From: an uncultured Collinsella sp.
Lineage (GTDB): Bacteria > Actinomycetota > Coriobacteriia > Coriobacteriales > Coriobacteriaceae
Length of the DNA: 64,000 nt
Assembly: GCA_902493375.1 (NCBI GenBank)
Contig: CABUPH010000003.1
Span: forward strand, 119,981-183,980
Reading direction: 5' to 3'
Shown here: one piece after another, positions 33,976 to 42,588 of the stretch
How positions within the stretch are numbered: the first letter of the stretch is position 1
How the letters are laid out: each line of letters starts with the position of its first letter
Notes under the pieces: generated by a model
Told to the model about the DNA's origin: nothing
Database searches by the model: none
Seen by the model: only the letters and a program-made list of their open reading frames with translations
Position numbers and translations under genes: made by a program

Positions 33976-35172
33976 ATGACCGCAACTGCACCCGCTAAGG
34001 TGTACTTCACCAACCTGCGCACGCATGCTCGCGAGAGCCAGCTCGACAAGCTCAAGCGCCTCATCCGTCACGCCGGTATCGAGCAGATCGACTTTGAGAA
34101 CAAGTTCGTCGCCATCAAGATTCACTTTGGCGAGCTGGGCAACCTGAGCTTTTTGCGCCCCAACTACGCCCGCGCCGTCGCGGATGTCGTCAAGGAGCTG
34201 GGCGGCAAGCCCTTCCTCACCGACTGCAACACGCTCTATGTCGGTAGCCGCAAAAACGCGCTCGAGCACATCGATACCGCCTACCAGAACGGCTTTACCC
34301 CGTATGCCACGGGCTGCCAGATCATCATCGCCGACGGCCTTAAGGGCACCGACGAGGCGCTCGTCCCGGTCGAGGGCGGCGAGTACGTGCACGAGGCCAA
34401 GATCGGTCAGGCGCTCATGGATGCCGATATCGTGATCAGCCTCACCCACTTTAAGGGCCATGAGCAGGCCGGTTTTGGCGGCGCCATGAAGAACCTGGGC
34501 ATGGGAGGCGGCAGCCGTGCCGGCAAGATGGAGCAGCATGCCGCCGGCAAGCCGAACGTCGCGACCGAGCACTGCGTTGGCTGCCATGCCTGCGAAAAGA
34601 TCTGCGCGCACAACGCTATCTCGTTCGACGGCACCCGCGAGCGCGAGCTTGCCAGCGGCGCTACTCGCACGGTGCACGTGGCTGCCATCGACCACGATCG
34701 CTGCGTGGGCTGCGGACGCTGCATTGCGGCATGCAACCAGGACTGCATCAAGCCCGGTTATGAGGCCGCGGCCGACGTGCTCAACTGCAAGATCGCCGAG
34801 TATACGAAGGCCGTCGTCGACGGCCGCCCGAGCTTCCACATCTCGCTTGCCATGGACATCAGTCCCAACTGCGACTGCCATCCCGAAAACGATACGCCTA
34901 TCGTCAACGACATCGGCATGTTCGCGAGCTTCGACCCGGTCGCCATCGACCAGGCCTGCGCCGACGCCGTCATGGCGTCTGAGCCGCTGCCCAACACCGA
35001 GCTCACCGATAGCGCGGCCAAGATGGAGCACAACCACGAGCATCTGGAGGGCGAGCAGGCCAAGGATCCCTTCTGCATCACGCATCCCGACACCGACTGG
35101 CGCGTGTGCATCGCGCACGCCGAGAAGATCGGCCTGGGCACGAGCAAGTACGAGCTCATCGAGGTCAAGTAG
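33976..35172 (+). CDS. DUF362 protein with two [4Fe-4S] motifs
   Basis: 398 aa cytoplasmic iron-sulfur protein. A DUF362 domain (residues ~10-300, e.g. SLTHFKGHEQAGFGGAMKNL) is interrupted at ~195-260 by a bacterial-type ferredoxin insert: CVGCHACEKIC and CVGCGRCIAACNQDC. Other Cys/His occur in NCDCHPENDT near 295. Family members are common in anaerobes and are thought to handle electrons, but no reaction is established. Monocistronic, with strong hairpin termination at 35221-35259. Confidence 0.9.
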   Translation: MTATAPAKVYFTNLRTHARESQLDKLKRLIRHAGIEQIDFENKFVAIKIHFGELGNLSFLRPNYARAVADVVKELGGKPFLTDCNTLYVGSRKNALEHIDTAYQNGFTPYATGCQIIIADGLKGTDEALVPVEGGEYVHEAKIGQALMDADIVISLTHFKGHEQAGFGGAMKNLGMGGGSRAGKMEQHAAGKPNVATEHCVGCHACEKICAHNAISFDGTRERELASGATRTVHVAAIDHDRCVGCGRCIAACNQDCIKPGYEAAADVLNCKIAEYTKAVVDGRPSFHISLAMDISPNCDCHPENDTPIVNDIGMFASFDPVAIDQACADAVMASEPLPNTELTDSAAKMEHNHEHLEGEQAKDPFCITHPDTDWRVCIAHAEKIGLGTSKYELIEVK

Positions 35173-35220
35173 CACCTAGCTATTAGACAAAACAAGCGCC
35201 TTTGTAGCACAACTGTTAGC

Positions 35221-35259
35221 AAAAGCCGCCCGTGAGCACAGTGCCCACGGGCGGCTTTT
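35221..35259. terminator. Bidirectional terminator
   Basis: Perfect 14 bp stem AAAAGCCGCCCGTG / CACGGGCGGCTTTT between the convergent DUF362 and hydrolase genes. It has A- and T-runs suited to both strands. Confidence 0.9.
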
Positions 35260-35305
35260 CGGAAGTGCTAGGGGGTCAGATAGGCCAGTAAACCGTACTA
35301 TTTGC

Positions 35306-36271
35306 CTAAAAATACTCGTCGAGGAAGTCGTCGACCGTGTTCCAGTAGAGTTCGGGGTCGACCTGCGCGCTCTTGGCGTGGGTGGCGCCATGGACGGTGA
35401 GCTTTTGCTTGACCTTGCTGGCGCACGCGTCGTAGTTTTGGTCGAGCATGCTGTACGGCACAAAGGTGTCTTGGTCACCGTGGATAAACAGCATGGGAAC
35501 CGTCGCGCGCTTGAGCTGTTCCACGCTGCTCGCCTTATGAAAGTCGTAGCCCGCGCGCACGTTGCACACCAAGTTTGCTACATCGAGCAAGGGAAAGCTG
35601 GGCAGGCCGAACACGTCCTTGAGCTGCAGAGAAAACTCGTCCCAAACACTCGTATAACCGCAGTCCTCGATAATGCATTTCACGTTTGCGGGCAGAGGTT
35701 CCCCCGCGACGTTCATGGCGGTCGCCGCGCCCATGGATTCGCCAAAGACCAGGATGCGCGCCTTGGGGTCAGCCTGAACGATTCGCTCGATCCATGCGAC
35801 GATGTCGAGGCGCTCGGGCCAGCCCATGCCGATATAGTCGCCGCCGGAGCGCTCGTGGGCGCGGGCGGCGGGTGCGAGTACGTTCATGCCACGGTCGTGG
35901 AAGCGTTTGGCGTATCGGGCCATACCGATGGGCTCGTTGGTATATCCATGCAGGCAGACGGCGTAGTCGTGCGTGCTCTCCGACGCAGCAAAATACCAGG
36001 CGGCAAGCTCGGTCCCGTCGTCCGCGGTGAGGTTGCTGCTCTTGCGGTTCTCTTTAAACCATGCCCGCGCCTCGGTATCCTCGGCATCCGGCTGCTCACC
36101 TTCTTTGTCGTTCTTGCTATCCTGCATCATCTTCATGGTGTATGGCGCGCGGGGATTCAGCGCGAAGTCAAACAGAAAGTTGCCGGCAAATCCGAGCAGC
36201 GCAACGACAACCACCAGTGCAACGATGCCGGCTATCTTGAGCTTTCGATGGGAACGTGCGTTTTGAGCCAT
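35306..36271 (-). CDS. Membrane-anchored alpha/beta hydrolase
   Basis: 321 aa. An N-terminal TM anchor (~13-33) places the enzyme outside the membrane. The core has the nucleophile elbow FGESMGAATAMN (Ser ~157), HGYTN (oxyanion region ~107), the acid HGDQDTFVP (Asp ~273) and the catalytic His in HGATHAKS (~300). It resembles the BAAT/YqkD-like hydrolases of Gram-positives. Substrate unknown. Start ATG 36271. Confidence 0.88.
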   Translation of the reverse strand: MAQNARSHRKLKIAGIVALVVVVALLGFAGNFLFDFALNPRAPYTMKMMQDSKNDKEGEQPDAEDTEARAWFKENRKSSNLTADDGTELAAWYFAASESTHDYAVCLHGYTNEPIGMARYAKRFHDRGMNVLAPAARAHERSGGDYIGMGWPERLDIVAWIERIVQADPKARILVFGESMGAATAMNVAGEPLPANVKCIIEDCGYTSVWDEFSLQLKDVFGLPSFPLLDVANLVCNVRAGYDFHKASSVEQLKRATVPMLFIHGDQDTFVPYSMLDQNYDACASKVKQKLTVHGATHAKSAQVDPELYWNTVDDFLDEYF

Positions 36272-36457
36272 GCGGTATTCTCCTATAAGATGTTAATACA
36301 TCAACATTTAATGCAAGCGCATTATGGACGTTCGCCGTTGATGCGTCAACAGACAAAGAATGGGTAAACAAAGGGCCACGTATGGTGCAAATTTCGCACG
36401 TACCTAGACGCTTTGATATAGTGTTGAGAACTCTTTACGTTGGAGGATGTAACCGGC

Positions 36458-37141
36458 ATGTCCGATTCGAGCGACAGTTCTAAGCCGCGACCCAAGACCG
36501 CGGCCGTTCCACACTACACGGTGGGTGAGGAGATCATGAACTCCGTCACCCATGGTGTCGGCTGCCTGCTGGGTATCGCGGGTCTGGTGCTCCTGATCGT
36601 ATTCGCCGCCCTGCGCGGCGGAGGCCCGGCCCACATGGCCGCGGCGATTGTCTATGGCGTTAGCATTATCCTCGAATACCTAGCCTCCACGCTCTACCAT
36701 GCGATTCAGCCCGCGGGCGCCAAACGCGTGTTCCGCATTATCGACCACAGCTGCATCTACCTGCTCATAGCCGGCAGCTATACGCCGTTTTGCCTCATCA
36801 CGCTCGCAAACGACGGCGGCGCTGTGCTGTTCTTTGCCGTATGGGCCATCGCCATCATCGGCATCGCCCTCGAGTGCTTCCTACGCGAGCGCCAGCCGCA
36901 TTGGGTAAGCGGCTTGGTCTATCTGCTGATGGGCTGGCTCGTCGTCTTTAAGCTGCCCGAGCTCGTGTCGCTGCTCAACCCCGTGGCACTTGCCCTGCTC
37001 GCTGTCGGCGGCGTGTGCTACACCGTGGGCGTGCCGTTCTACATCGCTAAAAACGTGCGCTACCTGCATAGTGTGTTTCACCTGTGGGTGCTCGCCGGCA
37101 GTATCTTCCAGTTCATGGCGGTGATCCTCTTCGTAATCTAG
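36458..37141 (+). CDS. Hemolysin III family membrane protein
   Basis: 227 aa with seven TM helices, PAQR/HlyIII superfamily. Conserved features are EEIMNSVTHGVGC (first helix), STLYHAIQP and RIIDHSCIYLLIAGSYTPF, and a late SVFHLWVLAG; the His and Asp residues are thought to bind zinc. Cellular role in bacteria is unsettled. Start ATG 36458; the GGAGG at 36443-36446 is ~11 nt upstream. TATAGT at 36417-36422 is a likely -10 box. The next gene, also annotated hemolysin-like, follows in the same direction. Confidence 0.9.
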   Translation: MSDSSDSSKPRPKTAAVPHYTVGEEIMNSVTHGVGCLLGIAGLVLLIVFAALRGGGPAHMAAAIVYGVSIILEYLASTLYHAIQPAGAKRVFRIIDHSCIYLLIAGSYTPFCLITLANDGGAVLFFAVWAIAIIGIALECFLRERQPHWVSGLVYLLMGWLVVFKLPELVSLLNPVALALLAVGGVCYTVGVPFYIAKNVRYLHSVFHLWVLAGSIFQFMAVILFVI

Positions 37142-37251
37142 TGACCACGCCTGCGCGCCCGCGTCCTCGTTTGGGCGCCGGTGCAATTGCCGTATCCGCC
37201 GTCAACGTTTTAATCCGACGTCCCGAATCTTGGAGGTTCGAGAAACTCCCG

Positions 37252-38625
37252 ATGGACATAACCATCTCCCTTATCACCACCCTCGTTTTGACTCTCATCA
37301 ACGGCTACTTCTCTATGTCCGAGATGGCGCTCACCACGGCCAAGCGCGCCGTGCTGGAGCACGAGGCCGAGGAAGGCGACAAGCGCGCCGAGCGTGCCAT
37401 TAAGCTGGCTGCCGACTCTGACCAGCTGCTCGCCACCATCCAGGTCGCCATCACGCTCGTGGGCTTCGCCTCGTCCGCCGTCGCCTCGACGAGTCTGTCC
37501 GACCCGCTCGCCACGTGGCTCATGAGCTTTGGCATCGCGCCGCTCTCCGCCATCGCGCGCGGCCTGGCGCCGGTCATCATCACCGTCGCGGTCGCCTTCG
37601 TGTCCATCGTGATCGGCGAGCTCGTCCCCAAGCGCATCGGCCTGGCCAATGCCGAGGGCGTGTCCAAGCAGGTCGTGGGACCGTTGTCATTTTTCCAAAA
37701 GATCGCCCGTCCGCTCGTGTGGCTGACCGGCGCTTGCTCCGATGGCCTGGCCCGCATCCTGCGCATCAAGAGTGCCGATGACCGCCAGAACGTCTCGGAG
37801 GAAGAGATCAAGTACATGGTCTCGGAGCAGGACGACCTGCTCGACGAGGAAAAGCGCATGATCCACGAGATCTTCGACCTGGGCGATACCGTTGCCCGCG
37901 AGGTCATGGTGCCGCGCGTGGACACCACCATGTGTGAGGACGACGAGACAGTCGCCGACGTGTTGTCCACCATGCGCCAGACCGGCTTCAGCCGCATCCC
38001 CGTCTATCACGAGGATCCCGACAACGTCGCCGGCATCGCGCACATTAAGGACCTGATTCAGCCCGCGCTCGACGGCAAGGGCGACCAGCCCATCGCCGGC
38101 TTTTTGCGCGACGCCACCTTTGTGCCCGACACCAAGGACATCCTGCCGCTGCTGTCCGAGATGCAGACCTCGCACGACCAGATCGTGGTGGTCGTGGACG
38201 AGTACGGCGGCACGGCCGGCATTATCACCATCGAGGACATCGTCGAGGAGATCGTCGGCGAGATCGAGGACGAGTTCGACCCCGACAACAAGTATCTCAC
38301 GCGCCTTTCGCGCCGCGAGTGGCTCGTTGATGGGCGTTTTTCGTGCGATGACGCGATTGAGCTTGGTTGGCCGCTTGAGGAAAGCGATGATTATGAGACC
38401 ATCGCCGGCTGGATTTTGGAGCTTTGCGACTCGGTGCCCGACATCGGAGAGGTGTTTGAGGTCGCGGGGTACAAGTTTAAAGTGCAGTCGATGCGTGGCC
38501 AGCGCATCTCGCTCATTCGCGTGATCGCTCCGGCCGAAACCGATAAGAAGGATTCCGAGTCTTCGGCAGAGAAGCCGGCGACGTCGGGTGCGGGCTCTGT
38601 GGATCCGCACGATGGCGACGAGTAG
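37252..38625 (+). CDS. CNNM/CorC-type (HlyC) transporter-like protein
   Basis: 457 aa. DUF21/CNNM membrane domain (residues 1-~195, four TM helices), a CBS pair (~210-330; VPRVDTTM, VVVVDEYGGTAGIITIEDI), a CorC/HlyC C-terminal domain (~345-430) and an acidic Ser-rich tail. CNNM proteins are linked to Mg/Co efflux. Start ATG 37252 with GGAGG upstream. Sits in a region rich in magnesium-related genes (MgtE and NRAMP at 42-45 kb). Confidence 0.9.
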   Translation: MDITISLITTLVLTLINGYFSMSEMALTTAKRAVLEHEAEEGDKRAERAIKLAADSDQLLATIQVAITLVGFASSAVASTSLSDPLATWLMSFGIAPLSAIARGLAPVIITVAVAFVSIVIGELVPKRIGLANAEGVSKQVVGPLSFFQKIARPLVWLTGACSDGLARILRIKSADDRQNVSEEEIKYMVSEQDDLLDEEKRMIHEIFDLGDTVAREVMVPRVDTTMCEDDETVADVLSTMRQTGFSRIPVYHEDPDNVAGIAHIKDLIQPALDGKGDQPIAGFLRDATFVPDTKDILPLLSEMQTSHDQIVVVVDEYGGTAGIITIEDIVEEIVGEIEDEFDPDNKYLTRLSRREWLVDGRFSCDDAIELGWPLEESDDYETIAGWILELCDSVPDIGEVFEVAGYKFKVQSMRGQRISLIRVIAPAETDKKDSESSAEKPATSGAGSVDPHDGDE

Positions 38626-38649
38626 GACAAGGAAGAGTAGGGGAGAGTT

Positions 38650-39483
38650 ATGGCAGGCCTGTTCAACATCCTTAAGGTCACCGTCAGCGAGGACAAGATC
38701 TGCGCGCATGTGCTGGTGAACCCCGGCATGCCGCTCATGACCTCGGAGGATATCGAGGCCACGGCGCGCGTGTACTATCTGGTGCCGGCGATTGCCAAGC
38801 ACCTGTGCCTGGGCGATTCCGGCCGCGAGTTCCAGGACTGCATGGGTCAGACCGAGCTCTGCCACCTGCTGGAGCACGTGACGGTCGAGCTCATGAACGA
38901 GACCGGGCTTGCCGGCAGCATCTCGTGCGGCCGCACGCGCGTAAGCGAGCACGACGAGCGCGTCTTTGAGGTTGAGCTTTCGTGCCCCGACGACGCGCTG
39001 GCCATCGGTGCGCTGTCTTCGGCCACCTTTATGATGGACTGGGCGTACCTGCACGCCGACCAGCCTGCCCCCGACGTGGAGGGCACGGTCGCGGGCCTGC
39101 GCAACCTGGTGCTGGGCATGCGTGCCGAGGCCGAGGGCAAGGATCCTCACGAGGCCGTTGCCGCTGCGAACGGCGAAGATGCTGCCGAGGACGAGGGCGC
39201 TGACGAGGGCGATGCGCCGGCCGACGCCGAGCCCGTTGCCGATGCGACCGCCGAGCCCGTTCCCACCGAGCCCCAGGGCGTCCCCAACTTTGACGACGAG
39301 CCCCAGGTGGCGATTGATACCGAGGGCGCGGTTGCCGAGAACCACGAGGCCTCCGCTGCCGTCTTTGGCGGTGCTGCGACGGTTCCGGCAGGGCCTGCGC
39401 ATGAGGGCGGCCTGCCGCTCGTGGACGGCGCCGGCGAGGACCCGGGTGCCACGGTGGCCATGCCGGCTATGCCTCAGGAGTAG
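38650..39483 (+). CDS. Stand-alone cyanophycin synthetase N-terminal-like domain
   Basis: 277 aa. Residues ~1-165 resemble the N-terminal domain of cyanophycin synthetase, which contributes to binding the polymer: HLLEHVTVELM, SISCGRTRVSE and the following FEVE strand. The ATP-grasp and Mur-ligase parts of the real enzyme are absent and not found nearby. Residues ~170-277 are an Ala/Glu/Asp/Pro-rich disordered tail. 24 bp after the CNNM gene with GGGAGAG ribosome site; probably co-transcribed. Function unknown. Confidence 0.6.
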   Translation: MAGLFNILKVTVSEDKICAHVLVNPGMPLMTSEDIEATARVYYLVPAIAKHLCLGDSGREFQDCMGQTELCHLLEHVTVELMNETGLAGSISCGRTRVSEHDERVFEVELSCPDDALAIGALSSATFMMDWAYLHADQPAPDVEGTVAGLRNLVLGMRAEAEGKDPHEAVAAANGEDAAEDEGADEGDAPADAEPVADATAEPVPTEPQGVPNFDDEPQVAIDTEGAVAENHEASAAVFGGAATVPAGPAHEGGLPLVDGAGEDPGATVAMPAMPQE

Positions 39484-39562
39484 GCCTACGCGTTTATCAC
39501 CATCACGTACCTGCGCCTTTGCCGTACGCAGATGAGCGAAGCGGCAAGTGATGCGCTGCGGG

Positions 39563-39568
39563 TATAAT
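39563..39568 (+). promoter_or_regulatory. -10 box for the YtxH-PRC operon
   Basis: TATAAT (GCGGGTATAATGG), 52 bp before the start codon. No good -35 at 16-18 bp. Confidence 0.5.
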
Positions 39569-39619
39569 GGACAGCATTCAAACGGTGGGCACCGACGTGC
39601 CCGCAGGAGAGGAATGATC

Positions 39620-40009
39620 ATGGGTAAGACTTTCAGCTTTGTCTCCGGCGCACTTTTTGGTGCCGCTGCCGGCGCTATTGTCGGCGTTGCTCTGGCCCCG
39701 CGCTCGGGCGCCGAGACCCGCGCCATGGCTGCCGATATCGCCAACGACGCCTGGGACAATATGCGCGACACCTACGAGCACAGCGCCGAGGAGGCCCGTG
39801 CTGCGGTGAATGACTTTGGCCCGATGGTCGACGCCAAGACCGACGACCTGCGCGCCAAGGTCGACCTTGCCCGCGAGCGCATGGACCAGCTGCGCGAGCA
39901 GCTCAACGACGCCATTTCGGGCGGCAACGTGACGCCTGCCGCCGACGTTGTGGTCGAGAACGCCGTCGAGGCTGATACCGAGGCTGCGGAGCCCTCGACC
40001 GAGGCATAA
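39620..40009 (+). CDS. YtxH-domain protein
   Basis: 129 aa. Gly/Ala-rich N-terminal TM segment (FVSGALFGAAAGAIVGVALA) followed by APRSGAETRAM, the hallmark of YtxH/GvpP-like stress proteins, then a long amphipathic coiled coil and acidic tail. Membrane associated. Start ATG 39620 behind GGAGAGGA. The stop overlaps the next start (TAATG), so it is coupled to the PRC-barrel gene. Confidence 0.85.
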   Translation: MGKTFSFVSGALFGAAAGAIVGVALAPRSGAETRAMAADIANDAWDNMRDTYEHSAEEARAAVNDFGPMVDAKTDDLRAKVDLARERMDQLREQLNDAISGGNVTPAADVVVENAVEADTEAAEPSTEA

Positions 40010-40764
40010 TGCGCGCCGGGGATTTTGTCGGCGCCAAGATCTATCGCAAGCCTACCGAGGACAAGCGCACCAAAAAAGACGGCACGCCGCGCGGCCCTAA
40101 AAAGCTTGGAAAGATTCACTTTCCGGTCTTTACCCCGGGCGGTACGCGCGTGGTCGGCTTTATGGTCCGCCAGTCCGATATCGCGGGTATGATCGAGCGT
40201 CCCGACCGATTCGTAGCGCTCGACGCCATTGGTGTCTACGAGGGCGCCATCGCGGTTGACGACGTCAAAGGCACCTACGATACCGCTGCGGCCAAGCGCC
40301 TCGACATCAACCTGGACGATTGCATCATCTGGGTCGGTATGGACGTGCGCACGGAATCGGGCGACGTCGTGGGCTATTGCTCGGACGTTGAGTTCAAGCC
40401 GCGCTCGGGCATCGTGCAGGCATTCTATGTGACCGCCGGTGCTGCTTCGAGTGTTTTGGTTGGTGACACGCAGGTGCCGCCGACGATGCTGCGCGGCTAC
40501 GAGAACGGCGCGATGGTCGTCTCGGACGAGGTCAAGTCGCTCGGGTATTCGGGCGGTGCGGCTGCCAAGGCCGCCGAGGCCAGCGTCGTGGTGGGCGACA
40601 AGGTCAAAAAGGGCGCCAAGGTGCTCGACGACAAGGGATCGGTTGCCGTGGACAAGGGCAGTCGCGCACTGGGCAAGCAGCTCGGCAAGACGCGCGGCAT
40701 GTTCAAGGCCTTTAAGGACGAATACCAAAAGGCGAGCGGAGGCTCGTCAAAAGCTACAAAATAG
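40009..40764 (+). CDS. PRC-barrel domain protein
   Basis: 251 aa. Residues ~1-80 and ~100-160 look like two PRC-barrel modules (AGDFVGAKIYRK at the start; DVVGYCSDVEFKPRSG). PRC-barrels adopt a small beta-barrel also found in RimM and in MgtE-linked proteins such as the one at 42.6 kb here. The C-terminal ~75 residues are Lys/Ala-rich. No catalytic motif. Its partner is probably the overlapping YtxH protein. Confidence 0.75.
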   Translation: MRAGDFVGAKIYRKPTEDKRTKKDGTPRGPKKLGKIHFPVFTPGGTRVVGFMVRQSDIAGMIERPDRFVALDAIGVYEGAIAVDDVKGTYDTAAAKRLDINLDDCIIWVGMDVRTESGDVVGYCSDVEFKPRSGIVQAFYVTAGAASSVLVGDTQVPPTMLRGYENGAMVVSDEVKSLGYSGGAAAKAAEASVVVGDKVKKGAKVLDDKGSVAVDKGSRALGKQLGKTRGMFKAFKDEYQKASGGSSKATK

Positions 40765-40785
40765 CGACGTACCAAATGATGGGAG

Positions 40786-40823
40786 GCAAGCCGGAGACCT
40801 GTTGCTCCGGCTTGCTGTGTTTA
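40786..40823 (+). terminator. Terminator after the YtxH-PRC operon
   Basis: Perfect 11 bp stem GCAAGCCGGAG / CTCCGGCTTGC with an 8-nt loop, followed by TGTGTTTAT. Confidence 0.75.
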
Positions 40824-40836
40824 TGGGGGAGGGCAC

Positions 40837-42243
40837 ATGCGCCAAAACGGATCCAACTTAAACGGGCGTTCGGGTGCGCGTCCGACGGCGCGCCGCGACC
40901 TGGGGCAGCTGCCCAGCGGTCAGCGCAAGCGTCACCGTAAGCCCGGCGCGATGTATCTCAACCATAGCCGCGGCTTTAGCGACCGCAGTGCGCGCATCGG
41001 CAACAGCCGTACGCCCCGTCGTTCGTCTCGCCTGCCCTACGCGCTCATCGCCGTGGGTTGCGCGCTCGTGCTGTTTATCGCTGCCGTCGTGGGCTACGTC
41101 AACCGCAGTGTGGACGTGGAGCTCAACGGCCAGAAGACCGCGGTGCGTGTGGGCTCTACGCTGCAGAATCTCATCGACGACCAGGAGTTGACTGACACCT
41201 ACGACGCAGGCGACCTGCTGGCCGTCGATGACAGCGTGCTCAAGCGCCATGGGGGCGAAAAGCTGTCGGTGAAGGTCGACGGCAAGCGCGTGAAGCAGGG
41301 CAAATGGGATAGCCGCGAACTCGAGGGCGGCGAGAAGGTGACGGTCAAGGATGGCCGTAACACTTACGAGAAGCACGAGGTTCAGGCTACGGTTATCGAG
41401 CCCAAGCTCAAGGTCGAGGGCACGGGCGCTATCGAGTATGTGCAGACATGGGGTGTCCAGGGCCGATCCGAGGTGTGGGTTGGTGAGCAGTCAGGCAAGA
41501 CGCAAGACCGCGGCGAGGTTGTGCCCGCCACCGATTGCGTTGTTGCGTGCGCCAGCGTGGCGCCCAAGGGCAACAAAAAGTACGTGGCACTGACGTTTGA
41601 CGAGGGTCCGAGCGGCGCCACCAAACAGATCTTGCAGGTGCTCAAGGAAAAGGGCGTCACCGCGACGTTCTTCCTTTCGGGCGATGCGGCCGAGGCCTCG
41701 CCTGCCACGGCCAAGGCGATTGTCGATGCCGGGTGCGAGATCGGATCCAACAGCTACAGCGACGATTCGCTCAAGGGTCAGGACCGTGAGGCGGTACGCG
41801 AACAGATCACGAAAGGCACCGATGCGATTAAGTCGGCGACCGGCGTGAAGACGATGCTGCTGCGTGCTCCCTACGCTGCCTTTGACGAACAAAACTGGAT
41901 TGATGCGATGGACCTGGTCTCCGCCGTGGTCTCGTGGAATATTGACTCGGGCGACTGGCTGCTCAACGGTGCCGACGAGCAGGTCTCGACGGTGCTCGAT
42001 TCGGTGACGCCGGGCAATATCGTGCTGCTCACCGATAGAGACGAATGCGCTGAGCAGACACTCGAGGCGCTGCCGCAGATTATCGACGGCCTCATTGCCG
42101 ACGGCTACAAGATCGTGACGCTCAGCGACCTGGTCAAGACGGACACGTCGCTGAGCAAAAAGCTCACCTCGCTGACGAAGGTCACCATGCCCAAGGACGC
42201 CGTGTTCCCCCAACTTGCCGAGGACGACGACGCCACAGAGTAG
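40837..42243 (+). CDS. Polysaccharide-deacetylase-like protein lacking catalytic His residues
   Basis: 468 aa. Basic cytoplasmic N-terminus, one TM helix (~69-90), a small beta-rich region (~92-160) like YabE/ubiquitin-like wall domains, then a NodB-fold domain (~245-440). In a true deacetylase the metal site is Asp plus H-x3-H. Here motif 1 is LTFDEGPSG, motif 2 is SNSYSDDSL with no His, RAPYAAF and SGDWLL remain, and the final L-x-H is LLTDRD. The fold is kept but the zinc ligands are gone, so it is probably a non-catalytic glycan-binding protein. Start ATG 40837 after GGGGGAGGG. Confidence 0.82.
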   Translation: MRQNGSNLNGRSGARPTARRDLGQLPSGQRKRHRKPGAMYLNHSRGFSDRSARIGNSRTPRRSSRLPYALIAVGCALVLFIAAVVGYVNRSVDVELNGQKTAVRVGSTLQNLIDDQELTDTYDAGDLLAVDDSVLKRHGGEKLSVKVDGKRVKQGKWDSRELEGGEKVTVKDGRNTYEKHEVQATVIEPKLKVEGTGAIEYVQTWGVQGRSEVWVGEQSGKTQDRGEVVPATDCVVACASVAPKGNKKYVALTFDEGPSGATKQILQVLKEKGVTATFFLSGDAAEASPATAKAIVDAGCEIGSNSYSDDSLKGQDREAVREQITKGTDAIKSATGVKTMLLRAPYAAFDEQNWIDAMDLVSAVVSWNIDSGDWLLNGADEQVSTVLDSVTPGNIVLLTDRDECAEQTLEALPQIIDGLIADGYKIVTLSDLVKTDTSLSKKLTSLTKVTMPKDAVFPQLAEDDDATE

Positions 42244-42251
42244 TTATTGGG

Positions 42252-42278
42252 TAGTCGTTTAAGAACGTCCCAAATGGC
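42252..42278. repeat. GGGGAC-type single box
   Basis: Reverse-oriented single copy (TAGTCGTTTAAGAACGTCCC) of the box found in clusters at 33.7 and 62.1 kb, 9 bp after the deacetylase-like gene. Confidence 0.6.
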
Positions 42279-42357
42279 TATGTCACGGATGCGTCAGCGT
42301 TTGGTATGCCTGCAATGTGCAGCGCATAAATTCGATGCCGCAGGGCGACGCTGATGC

Positions 42358-42363
42358 TATAGT
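42358..42363 (+). promoter_or_regulatory. Extended -10 promoter of the mgtE-NRAMP operon
   Basis: TGC-TATAGT, an extended -10. Transcription would start at about 42370, just before the three-way junction described next, leaving a ~200 nt leader. Confidence 0.55.
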
Positions 42364-42374
42364 TACTGCGGTTA

Positions 42375-42465
42375 ATGAGGGTCAAGAGAAAGGTTACAGG
42401 TGAAATCCAAACCTCGACCATACAGTCGATGACCCCATGCAGGTGCTTTTTGCGCATGCACGGGG
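42375..42465 (+). promoter_or_regulatory. Candidate riboswitch: three-way junction with competing hairpin
   Basis: Closing stem ATG-a-GGGTC (42375-42383) with GACCCCAT (42431-42438), 8 bp with one bulged A. Inside are stem AGGTT/AACCT (42391-42395 with 42410-42414, 14-nt loop) and stem CGAC/GTCG (42415-42418 with 42425-42428). The 3' strand of the closing stem also pairs in an alternative hairpin, CCCCATGCA (42433-42441) with TGCACGGGG (42457-42465), so only one of the two can form. It lies in the 5' leader of a magnesium transporter gene. It does not look like the M-box or other classes I know. Confidence 0.5.
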
Positions 42466-42558
42466 TGTAAGCGTCGAGCGGCGTGCCGCCCGCGCATGCG
42501 TATACATATCCAGAAGCCCCCGGGCGCCGCACGCGCGGCCGCGTCCGGAGGAATAATG

Positions 42559-42588
42559 ATGGGGAGCACCATTGAATTATCTGAGTGA
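42559..42588 (+). CDS. Nine-codon leader peptide before mgtE
   Basis: ATG 42559 lies 6 nt after a strong GGAGGA (42547-42552) and encodes MGSTIELSE, then TGA at 42586-42588. The stop is 1 nt before an in-frame mgtE ATG at 42590. This arrangement suggests translational coupling or leader-peptide control of mgtE. Confidence 0.45.
   Translation: MGSTIELSE

Noticed and set aside
42370..42465. M-box magnesium riboswitch
   Set aside because: The conserved GGTGAGGCTCC and ATACAGTGCTAAAGC segments were not found. A covariance search is needed before excluding it fully.
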